The notes beneath the pieces are model-generated. The model did not search any database, had not been told where the DNA came from, and saw nothing but the letters and a program-made list of their open reading frames with translations. A DNA stretch of 64,000 nt from CAG-632 sp963626805 (GTDB lineage Bacteria > Bacillota > Clostridia > Lachnospirales > Lachnospiraceae), in NCBI GenBank assembly GCA_963626805.1, contig CAVFXS010000029.1:20952-84951 (forward strand), read 5' to 3'. Below, in pieces: positions 8,109 to 17,335 of this stretch (its first letter is position 1; each line of letters starts with the position of its first letter). Made by a program: the position numbers and the translations under genes.

Positions 8109-8993
8109 TTATGACATCAGCAACTTCATCAATCCATCTGCAGCTACTGACAATGGAAGCCGGTCATCATTGACTACACAGATATGCCGTTTCGGTATCT
8201 GTTTATCAAACTGCAGGATAAACAGTTCATCTGCATTGATATAGGGCTGTGCAAAATCCTGCACCACACAGCCAATCCCCAGATTCTGCAGTGCAAACTG
8301 TACGATCATATCACTGGTTGCCAGCTCAAACTCCGGTTCCAATGTCACCTGTTCATTATTCAAAAACTGATCCACATAATGTCTAGTGCTGGTATTCTCC
8401 TCCAGACATATGATCGGTATATCATTTAACTGTTCATATCGGAGCATCTGTGATTTATAGTTCCAGAACCGGCTGCCCGCCACGAACACATCCTGTATCT
8501 CCCGTGCCGGAAGAATCTGCAGATGCTTCTGCTCCTCGAACGGAGTACTGACAATTCCGAAATCGATCCGCCCAGCCTTCAGATGCTCCAGTGTCTGCGG
8601 TGTCGGAGCATTGGTAACCGTAACCTTGATATCCGGATACAGTCTGTGGTAGTTCCGAAGGAATGGGAGCAAATAAAACTGCAATGTCATATCACTGGCT
8701 CCGATCCGGATCTCTCCGGTCTTCATATTCAGCATTTCCTGCAGCTTCTGTTCTCCCAGTGCGATCTGCTCATATCCGTTTTTCACATAGGAATAAAGCA
8801 TGGTTCCCTCTTTGGTTAAGGACACGCCCTTTACGGTCCGAACAAAGAGACAGACCCCCAGAGCCTGCTCCAGCTGCTTCAGTGCCTGACTGACTGCCGG
8901 CTGAGAAATACAGAGCTCGCCCGCTGCACCTGTAATGCTTTTATATCTAGCCACATAATAAAATATCTTATAATATTCCATGCTGATATTCAT
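8109..8993 (-). CDS. LysR family transcriptional regulator
   Basis: A 294-residue DNA-binding regulator. The winged helix-turn-helix occupies residues 1-62, with the typical YVARYKSITGAAGELCISQP and SQALKQLEQALG core. The effector-binding domain spans about 90-294. The N-terminus (MEYYKIFYYVARYKSIT) is the usual LysR start. The ligand and targets cannot be read from sequence. The neighbouring purine genes are possible targets, but LysR proteins more often act on a divergent gene, and none exists here. Its own regulation is not evident. Confidence 0.88.
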   Translation of the reverse strand: MNISMEYYKIFYYVARYKSITGAAGELCISQPAVSQALKQLEQALGVCLFVRTVKGVSLTKEGTMLYSYVKNGYEQIALGEQKLQEMLNMKTGEIRIGASDMTLQFYLLPFLRNYHRLYPDIKVTVTNAPTPQTLEHLKAGRIDFGIVSTPFEEQKHLQILPAREIQDVFVAGSRFWNYKSQMLRYEQLNDIPIICLEENTSTRHYVDQFLNNEQVTLEPEFELATSDMIVQFALQNLGIGCVVQDFAQPYINADELFILQFDKQIPKRHICVVNDDRLPLSVAADGLMKLLMS

Positions 8994-9097
8994 GCTCCGT
9001 TACCCTCCTGTCATGTCTTCATTCTATCATCAATTATTGGCTCTGTCATGCAGAATCATTCAGAGAAGTTTCTTCCATTATCATATATCATAATAAC

Positions 9098-9152
9098 CAA
9101 AAGGCCGTCTGCTTTTCATTTATCTATCATGCAAAGCAGACGGTCTCTTAGC
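9098..9152 (-). terminator. purB terminator
   Basis: A 12-bp stem built from ACCGTCTGCTTT and AAAGCAGACGGC is followed on the minus strand by CCTTTTGG, about 85 nt after the purB stop. It closes the purF-purB transcript before the LysR gene. Confidence 0.8.
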
Positions 9153-9235
9153 TTAACTATTCACTTCCGGATTTCTGGTGTTTCCTGACCTCACAGACCG
9201 AAATCCAAATCATACCCATTCTTTCCTATTATTTA

Positions 9236-10690
9236 TTATACATTAATCTCCGCAGTCATACCCAGAATGTTCCGATTGGCATCCAGAATCGGCTGTACCA
9301 CTTCATCCAAAAATTCCTCTGTCTGTTCCGGTGCACGTCCCACAAAGTTCTTAGGCTCTAACAATGCCTCAATTTCCTCCTTGGTCATACCGAATGCAGG
9401 ATCTGCAGCAATTCGATCTACCAGATCATTCTCCCTACCTTCCTTCTTCACAACAGCACCTGCTGCCATGGAATGCTCGCGGATACGCTCATGCAGTTCC
9501 TGACGGTTACCGCCTCTCTTAACCGCATCCATCATAATGTTTTCGGTTGCCATGAACGGAATCTCCTTCATGAACCGCTGATAAATAACCTTATCGTATA
9601 CAACCAGGCCATCTACGACATTCAGATACAGATCCAGAATACCATCAATTGCAAGGAATGCTTCCGGAACGGAAATTCTCTTATTGGCAGAGTCATCCAG
9701 AGTTCTCTCAAACCACTGGGTGGCTGCCGTAATTGCCGGGTTAATAGAATCTGCGATCACGTAATTTGACAGAGATGCAATTCTCTCACTCCGCATAGGG
9801 TTTCTCTTATATGCCATAGCCGAAGAGCCGATCTGATTCTTCTCAAACGGTTCCTCGATCTCCTTCAGATGCTGAAGCAGACGAATATCATTCGAAAACT
9901 TATGGGCGCTCTGTGCAATCCCGGATAATACATTCAGAATTCTGGAATCCACCTTCCGTGAATAGGTCTGTCCGGATACCGGATAACACTCTGCAAATCC
10001 CATCTTTTCTGCAATCTTTTTATCAATCTGGCGGACCTTCTCATGATCACCATTAAACAGCTCCAGGAAGCTTGCCTGTGTACCGGTCGTTCCCTTAGAG
10101 CCAAGCAGCTTTTGCTGTCCGATCATATATTCCAGATCACTTAAGTCCAGTAACAGCTCCTGCATCCACAGGGTCGCACGCTTACCAACCGTAGTCGGCT
10201 GAGCAGGCTGGAAATGTGTAAATGCCAGGGTCGGAAGATCTTTATATGTTCTGGCAAATTTTGCAAGTTCATTGATCACGTTGATCAGCTTCTTACGAAC
10301 CAGCTTCATAGCCTCTGTCATCACAATTACATCTGTATTATCACCGACATAGCAGCTGGTTGCTCCCAGATGGATAATACCGGCTGCCTTCGGGCACTGC
10401 TGACCATACGCATATACATGACTCATAACATCATGACGTACCAGCTTTTCCCGTTCCTTTGCAACTTCATAATTAATATCATCGGCATGCGCCTTTAACT
10501 CATCAATCTGCTCCTGAGTAATAACCGGTTTGCCATTCTCGCTCAGTCCAAGCTCCAGTTCTGTCTCTGCCAGAGCGATCCACAGCTTACGCCATGTCTT
10601 AAACTTCATATCCGGTGAGAAGATATACTGCATCTCACGGCTTGCATATCTGGCTGATAACGGGCTCTGATAAATCTCATTGTTACTCAT
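9236..10690 (-). CDS. purB: Adenylosuccinate lyase
   Basis: Catalyses two beta-eliminations of fumarate in purine synthesis: SAICAR to AICAR, and adenylosuccinate to AMP. It belongs to the fumarase/aspartase superfamily, with 484 residues and the signature GSSAMAYKRNPMRSER at 288-303 that carries the catalytic serine loop. THFQPAQPTTVGKR at 158-171 contains the catalytic histidine. The start is 11 nt after the purF stop, with AGGAGG overlapping that stop region, so purF-purB are translationally linked. It has no membrane or export signal. Confidence 0.95.
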   Translation of the reverse strand: MSNNEIYQSPLSARYASREMQYIFSPDMKFKTWRKLWIALAETELELGLSENGKPVITQEQIDELKAHADDINYEVAKEREKLVRHDVMSHVYAYGQQCPKAAGIIHLGATSCYVGDNTDVIVMTEAMKLVRKKLINVINELAKFARTYKDLPTLAFTHFQPAQPTTVGKRATLWMQELLLDLSDLEYMIGQQKLLGSKGTTGTQASFLELFNGDHEKVRQIDKKIAEKMGFAECYPVSGQTYSRKVDSRILNVLSGIAQSAHKFSNDIRLLQHLKEIEEPFEKNQIGSSAMAYKRNPMRSERIASLSNYVIADSINPAITAATQWFERTLDDSANKRISVPEAFLAIDGILDLYLNVVDGLVVYDKVIYQRFMKEIPFMATENIMMDAVKRGGNRQELHERIREHSMAAGAVVKKEGRENDLVDRIAADPAFGMTKEEIEALLEPKNFVGRAPEQTEEFLDEVVQPILDANRNILGMTAEINV

Positions 10691-10701
10691 TGTACTTCCT
10701 C

Positions 10702-12177
10702 CTAAAACTTGTTTGTTATTGCTCCCCGCTTGAACTCCTCATGCTCGCCACGGATATCCTCTGTCGGACGCTTGATCGGATAATTACCGCTGAAGCAGGC
10801 ATCACAGTAACCACAATGGTCATGAATCAGCTCCGGCAGACGGTTCAGCTCCAGGTAACCGAGGGAATCTGCTCCGATAATCTGACAGATTTCTTCCACT
10901 GTCTTGTTATGGGCGATCAACTGGTCCTCATCCGGTATATCCGTTCCGAAATAACACGGATGCAAAAACGGCGGCGAACTGATCCTTACATGTACCTCTG
11001 TTGCTCCGGCCGCCTTCAGCATCCCTACGATCCGGTCACTGGTCGTTCCCCGGACAATCGAGTCGTCGATCATAACAACCCGCTTTCCTTTTACAACCTC
11101 TTTCAGGACATTTAGCTTCACATTTACACTGGACTCCCGCTGACTCTGCTTCGGCTTAATAAAGGTCCGGCCTACATAGGTATTCTTAATAAATGCTGTA
11201 CCGTATGGGATTCCGGACTCCAGTGCATATCCCATGGCTGCCGCATTTCCGGACTCCGGAACACCGACTACCAGATCCGCATCCACCGGATGATCCTTTG
11301 CCAGACACCGTCCCGCAATGATACGGGATGCATACACACTCATACCATCAATATGGCTGTCCGGCCGTGCGAAATAAATATATTCAAAAATGCATCTTGC
11401 ATGCTTCTCCTGACACATGCTCTTTACAGACTGGATTCCATTCTCCGGCGAAATCGTTACAATCTCTCCCGGCTCTACATCCCGGACAAACTCCGCACCG
11501 ACGGTATCCAGTGCACAGGTCTCCGATGCCAGAAAATATGTATTATCTCGCTTTCCTATACATAACGGACGGAATCCGAATGGATCTCTGGCTCCGATCA
11601 GCTTTCGCGGACTCATAATCACAAGCGAATAGGCGCCTTCAATCTTCTTCATGGCTCTTGCCACCGCATCCTCAACAGTGGTTGTATTTAACCGTTCTCT
11701 CGCAATATGATATGCAATTACCTCAGAGTCAATCGTGGTCTGAAAGATAGCGCCGGTATACTCCAGCTCTCTCCGAAGCTCCGGTGCATTGGTCAGATTA
11801 CCATTATGCGCCAATGCCAGAGTACCCTTTACATAATTCAGTACCAGAGGCTGTGCATTCTCACGGGTACTGGAACCCGCTGTTGAATACCGCACATGTC
11901 CCACTCCGATATTCCCCTTTAATTTCTCCAGATTCTCCGGTTCAAATACCTCATTGACCAGTCCCATTCCTTTATAAGACAGTACTTTTCCCTTCGGTCC
12001 CTCTGTATCTGACACCGCAATACCACAACTTTCCTGTCCTCGATGCTGAAGTGCAAACAACCCATAATACACAGATGGTGCTACATCTTCGCCATCAAAG
12101 CTGTACGCTCCAAAAACCCCACATTCCTCATGGAGTTCCTCTTCCTCATATGCATGATCCATAATCTGTTCGGACAT
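10702..12177 (-). CDS. purF: Amidophosphoribosyltransferase
   Basis: First step of de novo purine synthesis: PRPP plus glutamine to phosphoribosylamine. The 491 residues begin with an 18-residue propeptide ending in HEE before the nucleophile Cys19 (ECGVFG), as in the Bacillus-type iron-sulfur enzyme. The glutaminase domain covers 19-240. The phosphoribosyltransferase domain has the PRPP loop VVMIDDSIVRGTTSDR at about 365-380. Several C-terminal cysteines, including CGYCDACFSG near 450, are consistent with a 4Fe-4S cluster. First gene of the purF-purB unit. Confidence 0.95.
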   Translation of the reverse strand: MSEQIMDHAYEEEELHEECGVFGAYSFDGEDVAPSVYYGLFALQHRGQESCGIAVSDTEGPKGKVLSYKGMGLVNEVFEPENLEKLKGNIGVGHVRYSTAGSSTRENAQPLVLNYVKGTLALAHNGNLTNAPELRRELEYTGAIFQTTIDSEVIAYHIARERLNTTTVEDAVARAMKKIEGAYSLVIMSPRKLIGARDPFGFRPLCIGKRDNTYFLASETCALDTVGAEFVRDVEPGEIVTISPENGIQSVKSMCQEKHARCIFEYIYFARPDSHIDGMSVYASRIIAGRCLAKDHPVDADLVVGVPESGNAAAMGYALESGIPYGTAFIKNTYVGRTFIKPKQSQRESSVNVKLNVLKEVVKGKRVVMIDDSIVRGTTSDRIVGMLKAAGATEVHVRISSPPFLHPCYFGTDIPDEDQLIAHNKTVEEICQIIGADSLGYLELNRLPELIHDHCGYCDACFSGNYPIKRPTEDIRGEHEEFKRGAITNKF

Positions 12178-12223
12178 TCTTGTTCTCCTTGTAGTTTATT
12201 CTTTTGTCAACCAGCCATGTACC

Positions 12224-12252
12224 ATTATGTCCTTTTTCCAGGAAACTGTCAA
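12224..12252 (-). promoter_or_regulatory. purF promoter
   Basis: TTGACA (12247-12252) and CATAAT (12224-12229) are separated by 17 bp. A GGAAAC/GTTTCC inverted repeat overlaps the -35 box and could bind a regulator. I see no purine riboswitch in this 170-bp gap. Confidence 0.65.
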
Positions 12253-12351
12253 TGGTTGTTTCCCGTCATGTCGTTTTTCTACATTTTACGCTGGTATATC
12301 ATTCTACGATTTGTTATAATTAATAAAAAGTCAGAAAGGGGAATATTCACT

Positions 12352-12711
12352 ATGACCGAATCTATATCTGAAAAAAGAAAATATAAGCGTCTTCCGATCA
12401 AATTAACCCTGGAAGTATCCTCATTATTCAAACAAAATGAGGAGTTACAGATCGGAAATGCCGAGTTTAATGTATTTAACATTTCAAAATCCGGTCTCGG
12501 CTTTACAACCTCAACCCAGCTCCCACTTGGCTATTATTTCAATGCATCCATCGAATTTGACGGCACCACTGATATACTCCGCTATGTTGTAAAGCTCATT
12601 CGTACGGAACAGCTGGACAATGATTTGTATCTATATGGCTGTGAATTTGTCGGACTTGCAAATATTTATGATTATCTCTTTGATGAATATGAAGCAACGG
12701 TCGAACATTAA
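12352..12711 (+). CDS. PilZ domain protein
   Basis: A 119-residue stand-alone PilZ protein, a family that binds the second messenger cyclic-di-GMP. The two binding motifs are visible: an RKYKR (RxxxR) near residues 10-14 and NISKSG (D/NxSxxG) near 43-48. There is no fused output domain, so it presumably acts through a protein partner. The start follows GAAAGGGGA by 8 nt, and a TATAAT at 12315-12320 lies upstream with a poor -35. It runs divergently from purF. It is relevant to the HD-GYP receptor elsewhere in the window, although nothing links them directly. Confidence 0.85.
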   Translation: MTESISEKRKYKRLPIKLTLEVSSLFKQNEELQIGNAEFNVFNISKSGLGFTTSTQLPLGYYFNASIEFDGTTDILRYVVKLIRTEQLDNDLYLYGCEFVGLANIYDYLFDEYEATVEH

Positions 12712-12741
12712 ATCAGCAAAATGCATTATATAAAAGATAAC

Positions 12742-12822
12742 ATACTGATCCCCTCTGACATATATCTGCAGTCTTTCCATCCGAGGATGTCTGTTATTCC
12801 GGGATCAGTATGCCTCTTTTTA
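12742..12822 (+). terminator. Terminator of the PilZ gene, overlapping the nagZ 3' end
   Basis: A perfect 11-bp inverted repeat, ATACTGATCCC (12742-12752) with GGGATCAGTAT (12801-12811), is followed on the plus strand by CTCTTTTTATTTT. The second arm lies inside the end of nagZ, so the convergent genes share the structure. Confidence 0.65.
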
Positions 12823-14053
12823 TTTTCATCAAAAGAATTCGTCTACAGGATTCTTCAATTCGTTCCTCTGATATCTCCCCATCTGCAACCGCATTCAGAA
12901 TCCCCTGATAGCAGGCATTATAATCCTGCGGCATCAATATCATATCGCAACCTGCAAGTATGGCTTTCTGTGTTGCATCCTCCTGACTATAATTTTTCGT
13001 AATTGATCCCATCTGAAAGGAATCGGTAATCACAACGCCCTGATATCCAAGCTCCTCCCTCAGATATCCGGTCACAACCTCCTCCGATAAGGTAGACGGT
13101 TCCGCCGGATCCACCTCTGAGAGTGCCAGATGTGAGACCAAAATTGCATCTACATCTTCTTCTATTGCCTTTTCAAACGGCAAAAACTCCGTTTTTTCCA
13201 ATTCTTCTAACGTCGTATCTACCTGTTGCAGGTTCTTATGAGTATTTCCACTGACCGCACCATGTCCCGGAAAATGCTTGGCAACTGCACTGACACCATA
13301 CTCCTGTAATCCACGTACTTCTTCTCCGACCATCTGTGCTACCAGATCAGCATCGTTACCAAAGGATCTGGTTCCGATCTCATAATTCTGCGGATTGGTC
13401 AAAACATCCGCATCCGGAGCAAAGTCCAGATTAAATCCATAGTTCTGCAATCCTTCCGCCAGTGTTTTCCCGACCTCATATGCCTGCTCCGGATTCCCGG
13501 TTTCTCCGATGTCCTGCATGGCTCCTACATTCTCCATACTGATATCGGCACAACCACCCAGTCTGGACACAATTCCACCTTCTTCATCTACACCGACAAA
13601 GAGCGGCAGCTTTGTCCGTTCCTGACATACCTTTATCAGCTCCATAACCTGAACATCGTTTTCTATATTCCCGCCCATCAGTATAATTCCTCCGGGTGCA
13701 TAGGCATCCATACTGCTCAGCATACCATCGGTTGCCTGCGTAACCTGATTGGCAGCTTTTGTCGTAGGATTTTCCAGATTGCCAGGGGTCACAAAGAACA
13801 TCTGCCCCACTTTCTCTTCCAGCGTCATTGTCTGAAGCATTTCCTCTACCCACGCTTCCGGAGTCAGTACCCAGTTCTCATCCAGCCGGGATGCTGCTTT
13901 CATCTGAACCGGCTCTATCGCACTGATATCCAGCTCTGTTTTCCCCGTAAAAAGGCAACCGCCAGCAGCTGCTGTGGTTCCCCACAGAAGCAATACCAGC
14001 GGCATAATATAACATAGGAATCTATTCCGTTTTCTGTTTCTGTTTTTTCCCAT
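12794..14053 (-). CDS. nagZ: Beta-N-acetylhexosaminidase, glycoside hydrolase family 3
   Basis: Releases N-acetylglucosamine from muropeptides or glycans. The 419-residue protein begins with a basic segment and a hydrophobic helix at about 13-32 that anchors or exports it. The GH3 domain includes KHFPGHG at 259-265, with His272 following in the NTH segment that supplies the Asp/His acid-base dyad typical of NagZ. The nucleophile Asp344 is in VITDSF. Being extracytoplasmic, it would act on cell-wall fragments outside the membrane, as in Bacillus NagZ. It lies 42 nt after gatB on the same strand and may be co-transcribed. Confidence 0.9.
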   Translation of the reverse strand: MGKNRNRKRNRFLCYIMPLVLLLWGTTAAAGGCLFTGKTELDISAIEPVQMKAASRLDENWVLTPEAWVEEMLQTMTLEEKVGQMFFVTPGNLENPTTKAANQVTQATDGMLSSMDAYAPGGIILMGGNIENDVQVMELIKVCQERTKLPLFVGVDEEGGIVSRLGGCADISMENVGAMQDIGETGNPEQAYEVGKTLAEGLQNYGFNLDFAPDADVLTNPQNYEIGTRSFGNDADLVAQMVGEEVRGLQEYGVSAVAKHFPGHGAVSGNTHKNLQQVDTTLEELEKTEFLPFEKAIEEDVDAILVSHLALSEVDPAEPSTLSEEVVTGYLREELGYQGVVITDSFQMGSITKNYSQEDATQKAILAGCDMILMPQDYNACYQGILNAVADGEISEERIEESCRRILLMKIKRGILIPE

Positions 14054-14095
14054 ATATTCAGACCTTTATATTTCTACGTTTCTTTTGGTCCCTTA

Positions 14096-15526
14096 TTACA
14101 GTAATTCCTTCAGCATCTTATTTACCATACCCGGATCAGCCTTACCCTTCATGACCTTCATTGTCTGTCCAACCAGGAATCCGATTGCCTTCTCCTTACC
14201 GTTTCTGTAATCCTCTACAGACTGTGGATTGGATGCAATCACTTTCTCGACAACCTTCTTCAGTGCACCTTCATCATTTATAGTCTTTAACCCATGCTCT
14301 TCCACATATGACCTTGGATCAATATTTTCAGAGAATACCTTTTCAAATACTTCCTTGGCAACCGTACCATTGATTTCTTTTGCTTCCACCATCTGAATTA
14401 ACGCAGCCAGATTTGCAGCCGAGAACTGAATCTCATCCGCTTCCATCTCATGCTCCTTTAACAGTCGCATAGTCTCTACCATCAACCAGTTAGCTGCCTT
14501 CTTCGGGGCTGCACCAAGTGCAATCGTCTCCTCAAACAGATCTGCCATCTTCTTGGAAGAAGTAATGATGTCAATATCATATTCCGGAATATCGTACTCT
14601 TCCCGATATCTCTGCTGCTTCTCTGTTCTGAGCTCTGGCTGCTTCGCACGGATCTCTCCCATCCACTCATCACTGATTATGATCGGAACCAGATCCGGAT
14701 CCGGGAAATACCGGTAATCCTGTGCATCTTCCTTAGAACGCATGGCATAGGAATATCCCTTTGTATCATCCCAGCGCCGGGTCTCCTGAACAACCGATTT
14801 TCCCTCTTCGATCAGGTCAATCTGACGTTCCTGTTCATTTTCGATAGCTCTTGCAATTGCCTTGAATGAATTTAGGTTCTTCATCTCGGTACGGGTACCA
14901 TACTGCTCTGCACCCATTTCCCGTACAGACAGATTCACATCTGCACGCATGGAGCCTTCATTCAGCTTGCAATCAGAGGCTCCCAGATACTGAATAATCA
15001 TTCTCAGCTTATCCAGGTATGCGATTACCTCCTCTGCCGAACGCATATCCGGCTCAGATACGATCTCGATCAAAGGCACGCCGGAACGGTTAAAATCAAC
15101 CAGAGACGTATCATCATATGGATCATGTACCAGCTTTCCTGCATCCTCCTCCATATGAATCTCATGGATTCCTATAAATTTCTTATTTCCGTTTACCTCA
15201 ATCTCTACCTTACCGTTTCTGCAGATCGGGTAATACAGCTGAGAAATCTGATAATTCTGCGGATTATCCGGATAAAAATAATTCTTTCGGTCAAATTTGC
15301 AATTCTTTGTAATCGTACAGTTCGTAGCCAGACCTACTGCAATTGCCTTCTCCACAACTGCTTTGTTCAATACCGGAAGGGATCCCGGCATACCGGTACA
15401 TACCGGGCAGGTGTGTGTATTCGGAGTGCCTCCAAATGCCGTACTGCATCCACAGAAAATCTTTGTTTTTGTTGCCAGTTCAACATGAACCTCCAGTCCG
15501 ATAACTGTTTCATATGCCTTACTCAT
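14096..15526 (-). CDS. gatB: Aspartyl/glutamyl-tRNA amidotransferase subunit B
   Basis: The kinase/tRNA-binding subunit of the GatCAB complex. It phosphorylates Glu-tRNA-Gln (and Asp-tRNA-Asn) and receives ammonia from GatA to make the correct amide aminoacyl-tRNA. It has 476 residues. The N-terminal cradle domain begins YETVIGLEVHVEL, the KFDRKNYFYPDNPQNYQIS block carries the usual signature, and a helical YqeY-like tail ends in MVNKMLKELL. It begins one base after the gatA stop, so the two are tightly coupled. Presence of GatCAB implies that this organism makes at least Gln-tRNA indirectly. Confidence 0.96.
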   Translation of the reverse strand: MSKAYETVIGLEVHVELATKTKIFCGCSTAFGGTPNTHTCPVCTGMPGSLPVLNKAVVEKAIAVGLATNCTITKNCKFDRKNYFYPDNPQNYQISQLYYPICRNGKVEIEVNGNKKFIGIHEIHMEEDAGKLVHDPYDDTSLVDFNRSGVPLIEIVSEPDMRSAEEVIAYLDKLRMIIQYLGASDCKLNEGSMRADVNLSVREMGAEQYGTRTEMKNLNSFKAIARAIENEQERQIDLIEEGKSVVQETRRWDDTKGYSYAMRSKEDAQDYRYFPDPDLVPIIISDEWMGEIRAKQPELRTEKQQRYREEYDIPEYDIDIITSSKKMADLFEETIALGAAPKKAANWLMVETMRLLKEHEMEADEIQFSAANLAALIQMVEAKEINGTVAKEVFEKVFSENIDPRSYVEEHGLKTINDEGALKKVVEKVIASNPQSVEDYRNGKEKAIGFLVGQTMKVMKGKADPGMVNKMLKELL

Positions 15527-15527
15527 T

Positions 15528-17000
15528 TTAAAGCCCCCTTTCTGTCAGTGCTGTCGGTCTCCTATAGCCTCTACCCTGTTCAAAGGTATAAGCGGCACGA
15601 ATAATGGTCTTCTCATCAAAAGGCTTCGCCAGAAGCTGCATACCTACTGGCATTCCATCCCTGTCAAATCCACATGGAAGAGAAATACCCGGAAGCCCTG
15701 CCAGATTCACAGATACGGTATAAATATCACCCAGATACATCTTTAATGGATCCGATAAACTCTCTCCGATCTTCAATGCAGTTGTCGGAGCTACCGGTCC
15801 GAGGAGCACATCATATTTCTCAAATGCCTTGTCAAATGCCTGCTTAATCAGTGCCTTTGTCCGCAAGGCCTTAATATAATAAGCATCATAATATCCGGAG
15901 CTTAATACAAAGGAACCTAACATGATTCGGCGTTTCACTTCCGGTCCGAAGCCCTCTGAACGTGTCTTCTTATACATATTATGAAGATCTGTATATTCTG
16001 CTGTCCGATATCCGTATTTTACACCGTCAAACCGCTCCAGATTGGAGCTTGCTTCTGCAGAAGCAATAATATAGTATGCAGGAATCGCATACTCAACCAG
16101 ACTCAGGTCAAACTCTTCAACGATAGCACCCTTTCCCTCCAGAGTCTTCGCCGCTGTCAGAACCTGCTCTTTTACATCCGGATCAATGCCCTCACCGAAA
16201 TAATCCCTTGGAATACCGATTTTCATTCCTTTTACATCATCAACCAGTGCAGATGTAAAGTCTGTATCTTTGCGATCTACCGAAGTAGAATCCTTACTGT
16301 CATGGGTGCTGATGATTTCAAGCACCGTCGCACAGTCCGTCACATCCTTTGCCAGTGGTCCGATCTGATCCAGCGAGGAACCATATGCTATCAGTCCATA
16401 TCTGGATACTCTTCCATAAGTTGGCTTAATACCGGTTACGCCACAAAAGGCTGCCGGCTGACGAATAGATCCGCCGGTATCGGATCCCAGTGCATATGGT
16501 ACTTCCTCTGCCGCTACTGCTGCTGCCGATCCACCGGAGGAACCGCCCGGAACCCGGTTCTGATCCCACGGATTCTTCGTAGCACCATAGTAAGAGGTCT
16601 CTGTCGTAGAACCCATGGCAAACTCATCCATATTAGTCTTACCTACAATCACGGCTCCGGCCTTCTGCAACTGAATTACTGCCTCTGCCGTAAAGGTCGG
16701 CTTAAAGTTGCTCAAAATCTTTGAGCTACAGGTCGTCAGCATACCATTGATACACATATTATCCTTAATGGCTACTGGAACACCGGCTAACGGTCCGGTA
16801 AGTTCTCCTGCCTCTATCTTCTTCTGCACTGCTTCTGCCTGTGCCAGTGCGCCTTCCCGGTCAATGGTAACAAAGCTGTTATACTCTTTCTCCAGCCGTT
16901 CCATCCGATCCAGCACTGCCTTTGTTATCTCTACGGATGTCACATCACCGGACGCAATCTTTTTTCCCAATGCAACTGCTGTCAAACTCACTAAATCCAT
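15528..17000 (-). CDS. gatA: Aspartyl/glutamyl-tRNA amidotransferase subunit A
   Basis: Glutaminase subunit of GatCAB, an amidase-signature enzyme that releases ammonia and channels it to GatB. It has 490 residues. The Ser-cisSer-Lys triad is visible: Lys79 (VAIKDN), Ser154 (PGGSSGGS) and Ser178 (TGGSIRQP), in the same positions as in characterised GatA. It lies 12 nt downstream of gatC and one base upstream of gatB in the order gatC-gatA-gatB. No unusual features. Confidence 0.96.
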   Translation of the reverse strand: MDLVSLTAVALGKKIASGDVTSVEITKAVLDRMERLEKEYNSFVTIDREGALAQAEAVQKKIEAGELTGPLAGVPVAIKDNMCINGMLTTCSSKILSNFKPTFTAEAVIQLQKAGAVIVGKTNMDEFAMGSTTETSYYGATKNPWDQNRVPGGSSGGSAAAVAAEEVPYALGSDTGGSIRQPAAFCGVTGIKPTYGRVSRYGLIAYGSSLDQIGPLAKDVTDCATVLEIISTHDSKDSTSVDRKDTDFTSALVDDVKGMKIGIPRDYFGEGIDPDVKEQVLTAAKTLEGKGAIVEEFDLSLVEYAIPAYYIIASAEASSNLERFDGVKYGYRTAEYTDLHNMYKKTRSEGFGPEVKRRIMLGSFVLSSGYYDAYYIKALRTKALIKQAFDKAFEKYDVLLGPVAPTTALKIGESLSDPLKMYLGDIYTVSVNLAGLPGISLPCGFDRDGMPVGMQLLAKPFDEKTIIRAAYTFEQGRGYRRPTALTERGL

Positions 17001-17012
17001 GTCACTGCCTCC

Positions 17013-17300
17013 TTAGTCAAATGTCTTCGGAACCTGATAGCATCCGTCCTTGCTCTCCGGTGCATTCAGAATCATATTATCTCTGTCATCGCCATTGGTT
17101 ACAACATCTTCCCGAAATACATTATGCACATCAAAGGTATGACTCATTGGTTCTACGCCGTCTGTATCCAACTCATTCAGTTTCCCTACATATGCCAGCA
17201 TATCACTCATATCTTTCTTCGCCTGCTCTTTCTCTTCCTCTGAAAGCTCCAGCTTTGCCAATATGCCGACATACTCAATGGTTTCATCCGTAATTGTCAT
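17013..17300 (-). CDS. gatC: Aspartyl/glutamyl-tRNA amidotransferase subunit C
   Basis: A small 95-residue subunit that wraps around the GatA-GatB interface and stabilises the complex. The N-terminal helix pattern (ETIEYVGILAKLELSEEE) and the central LDTDGVEPMSH segment are diagnostic. An AAGGAGG site lies 9 nt before the ATG. It is the first gene of the gat cluster and starts 35 nt after the DUF368 stop, so the transcript may begin further upstream. Confidence 0.93.
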   Translation of the reverse strand: MTITDETIEYVGILAKLELSEEEKEQAKKDMSDMLAYVGKLNELDTDGVEPMSHTFDVHNVFREDVVTNGDDRDNMILNAPESKDGCYQVPKTFD

Positions 17301-17335
17301 TTCATCAGCCTCCTTATGATGATTTCATTTATCAT

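Noticed and set aside
12721..13002. Plus-strand gene opposite nagZ
   Set aside because: It lies antisense to a clearly conserved gene, has no family resemblance and overlaps the terminator.
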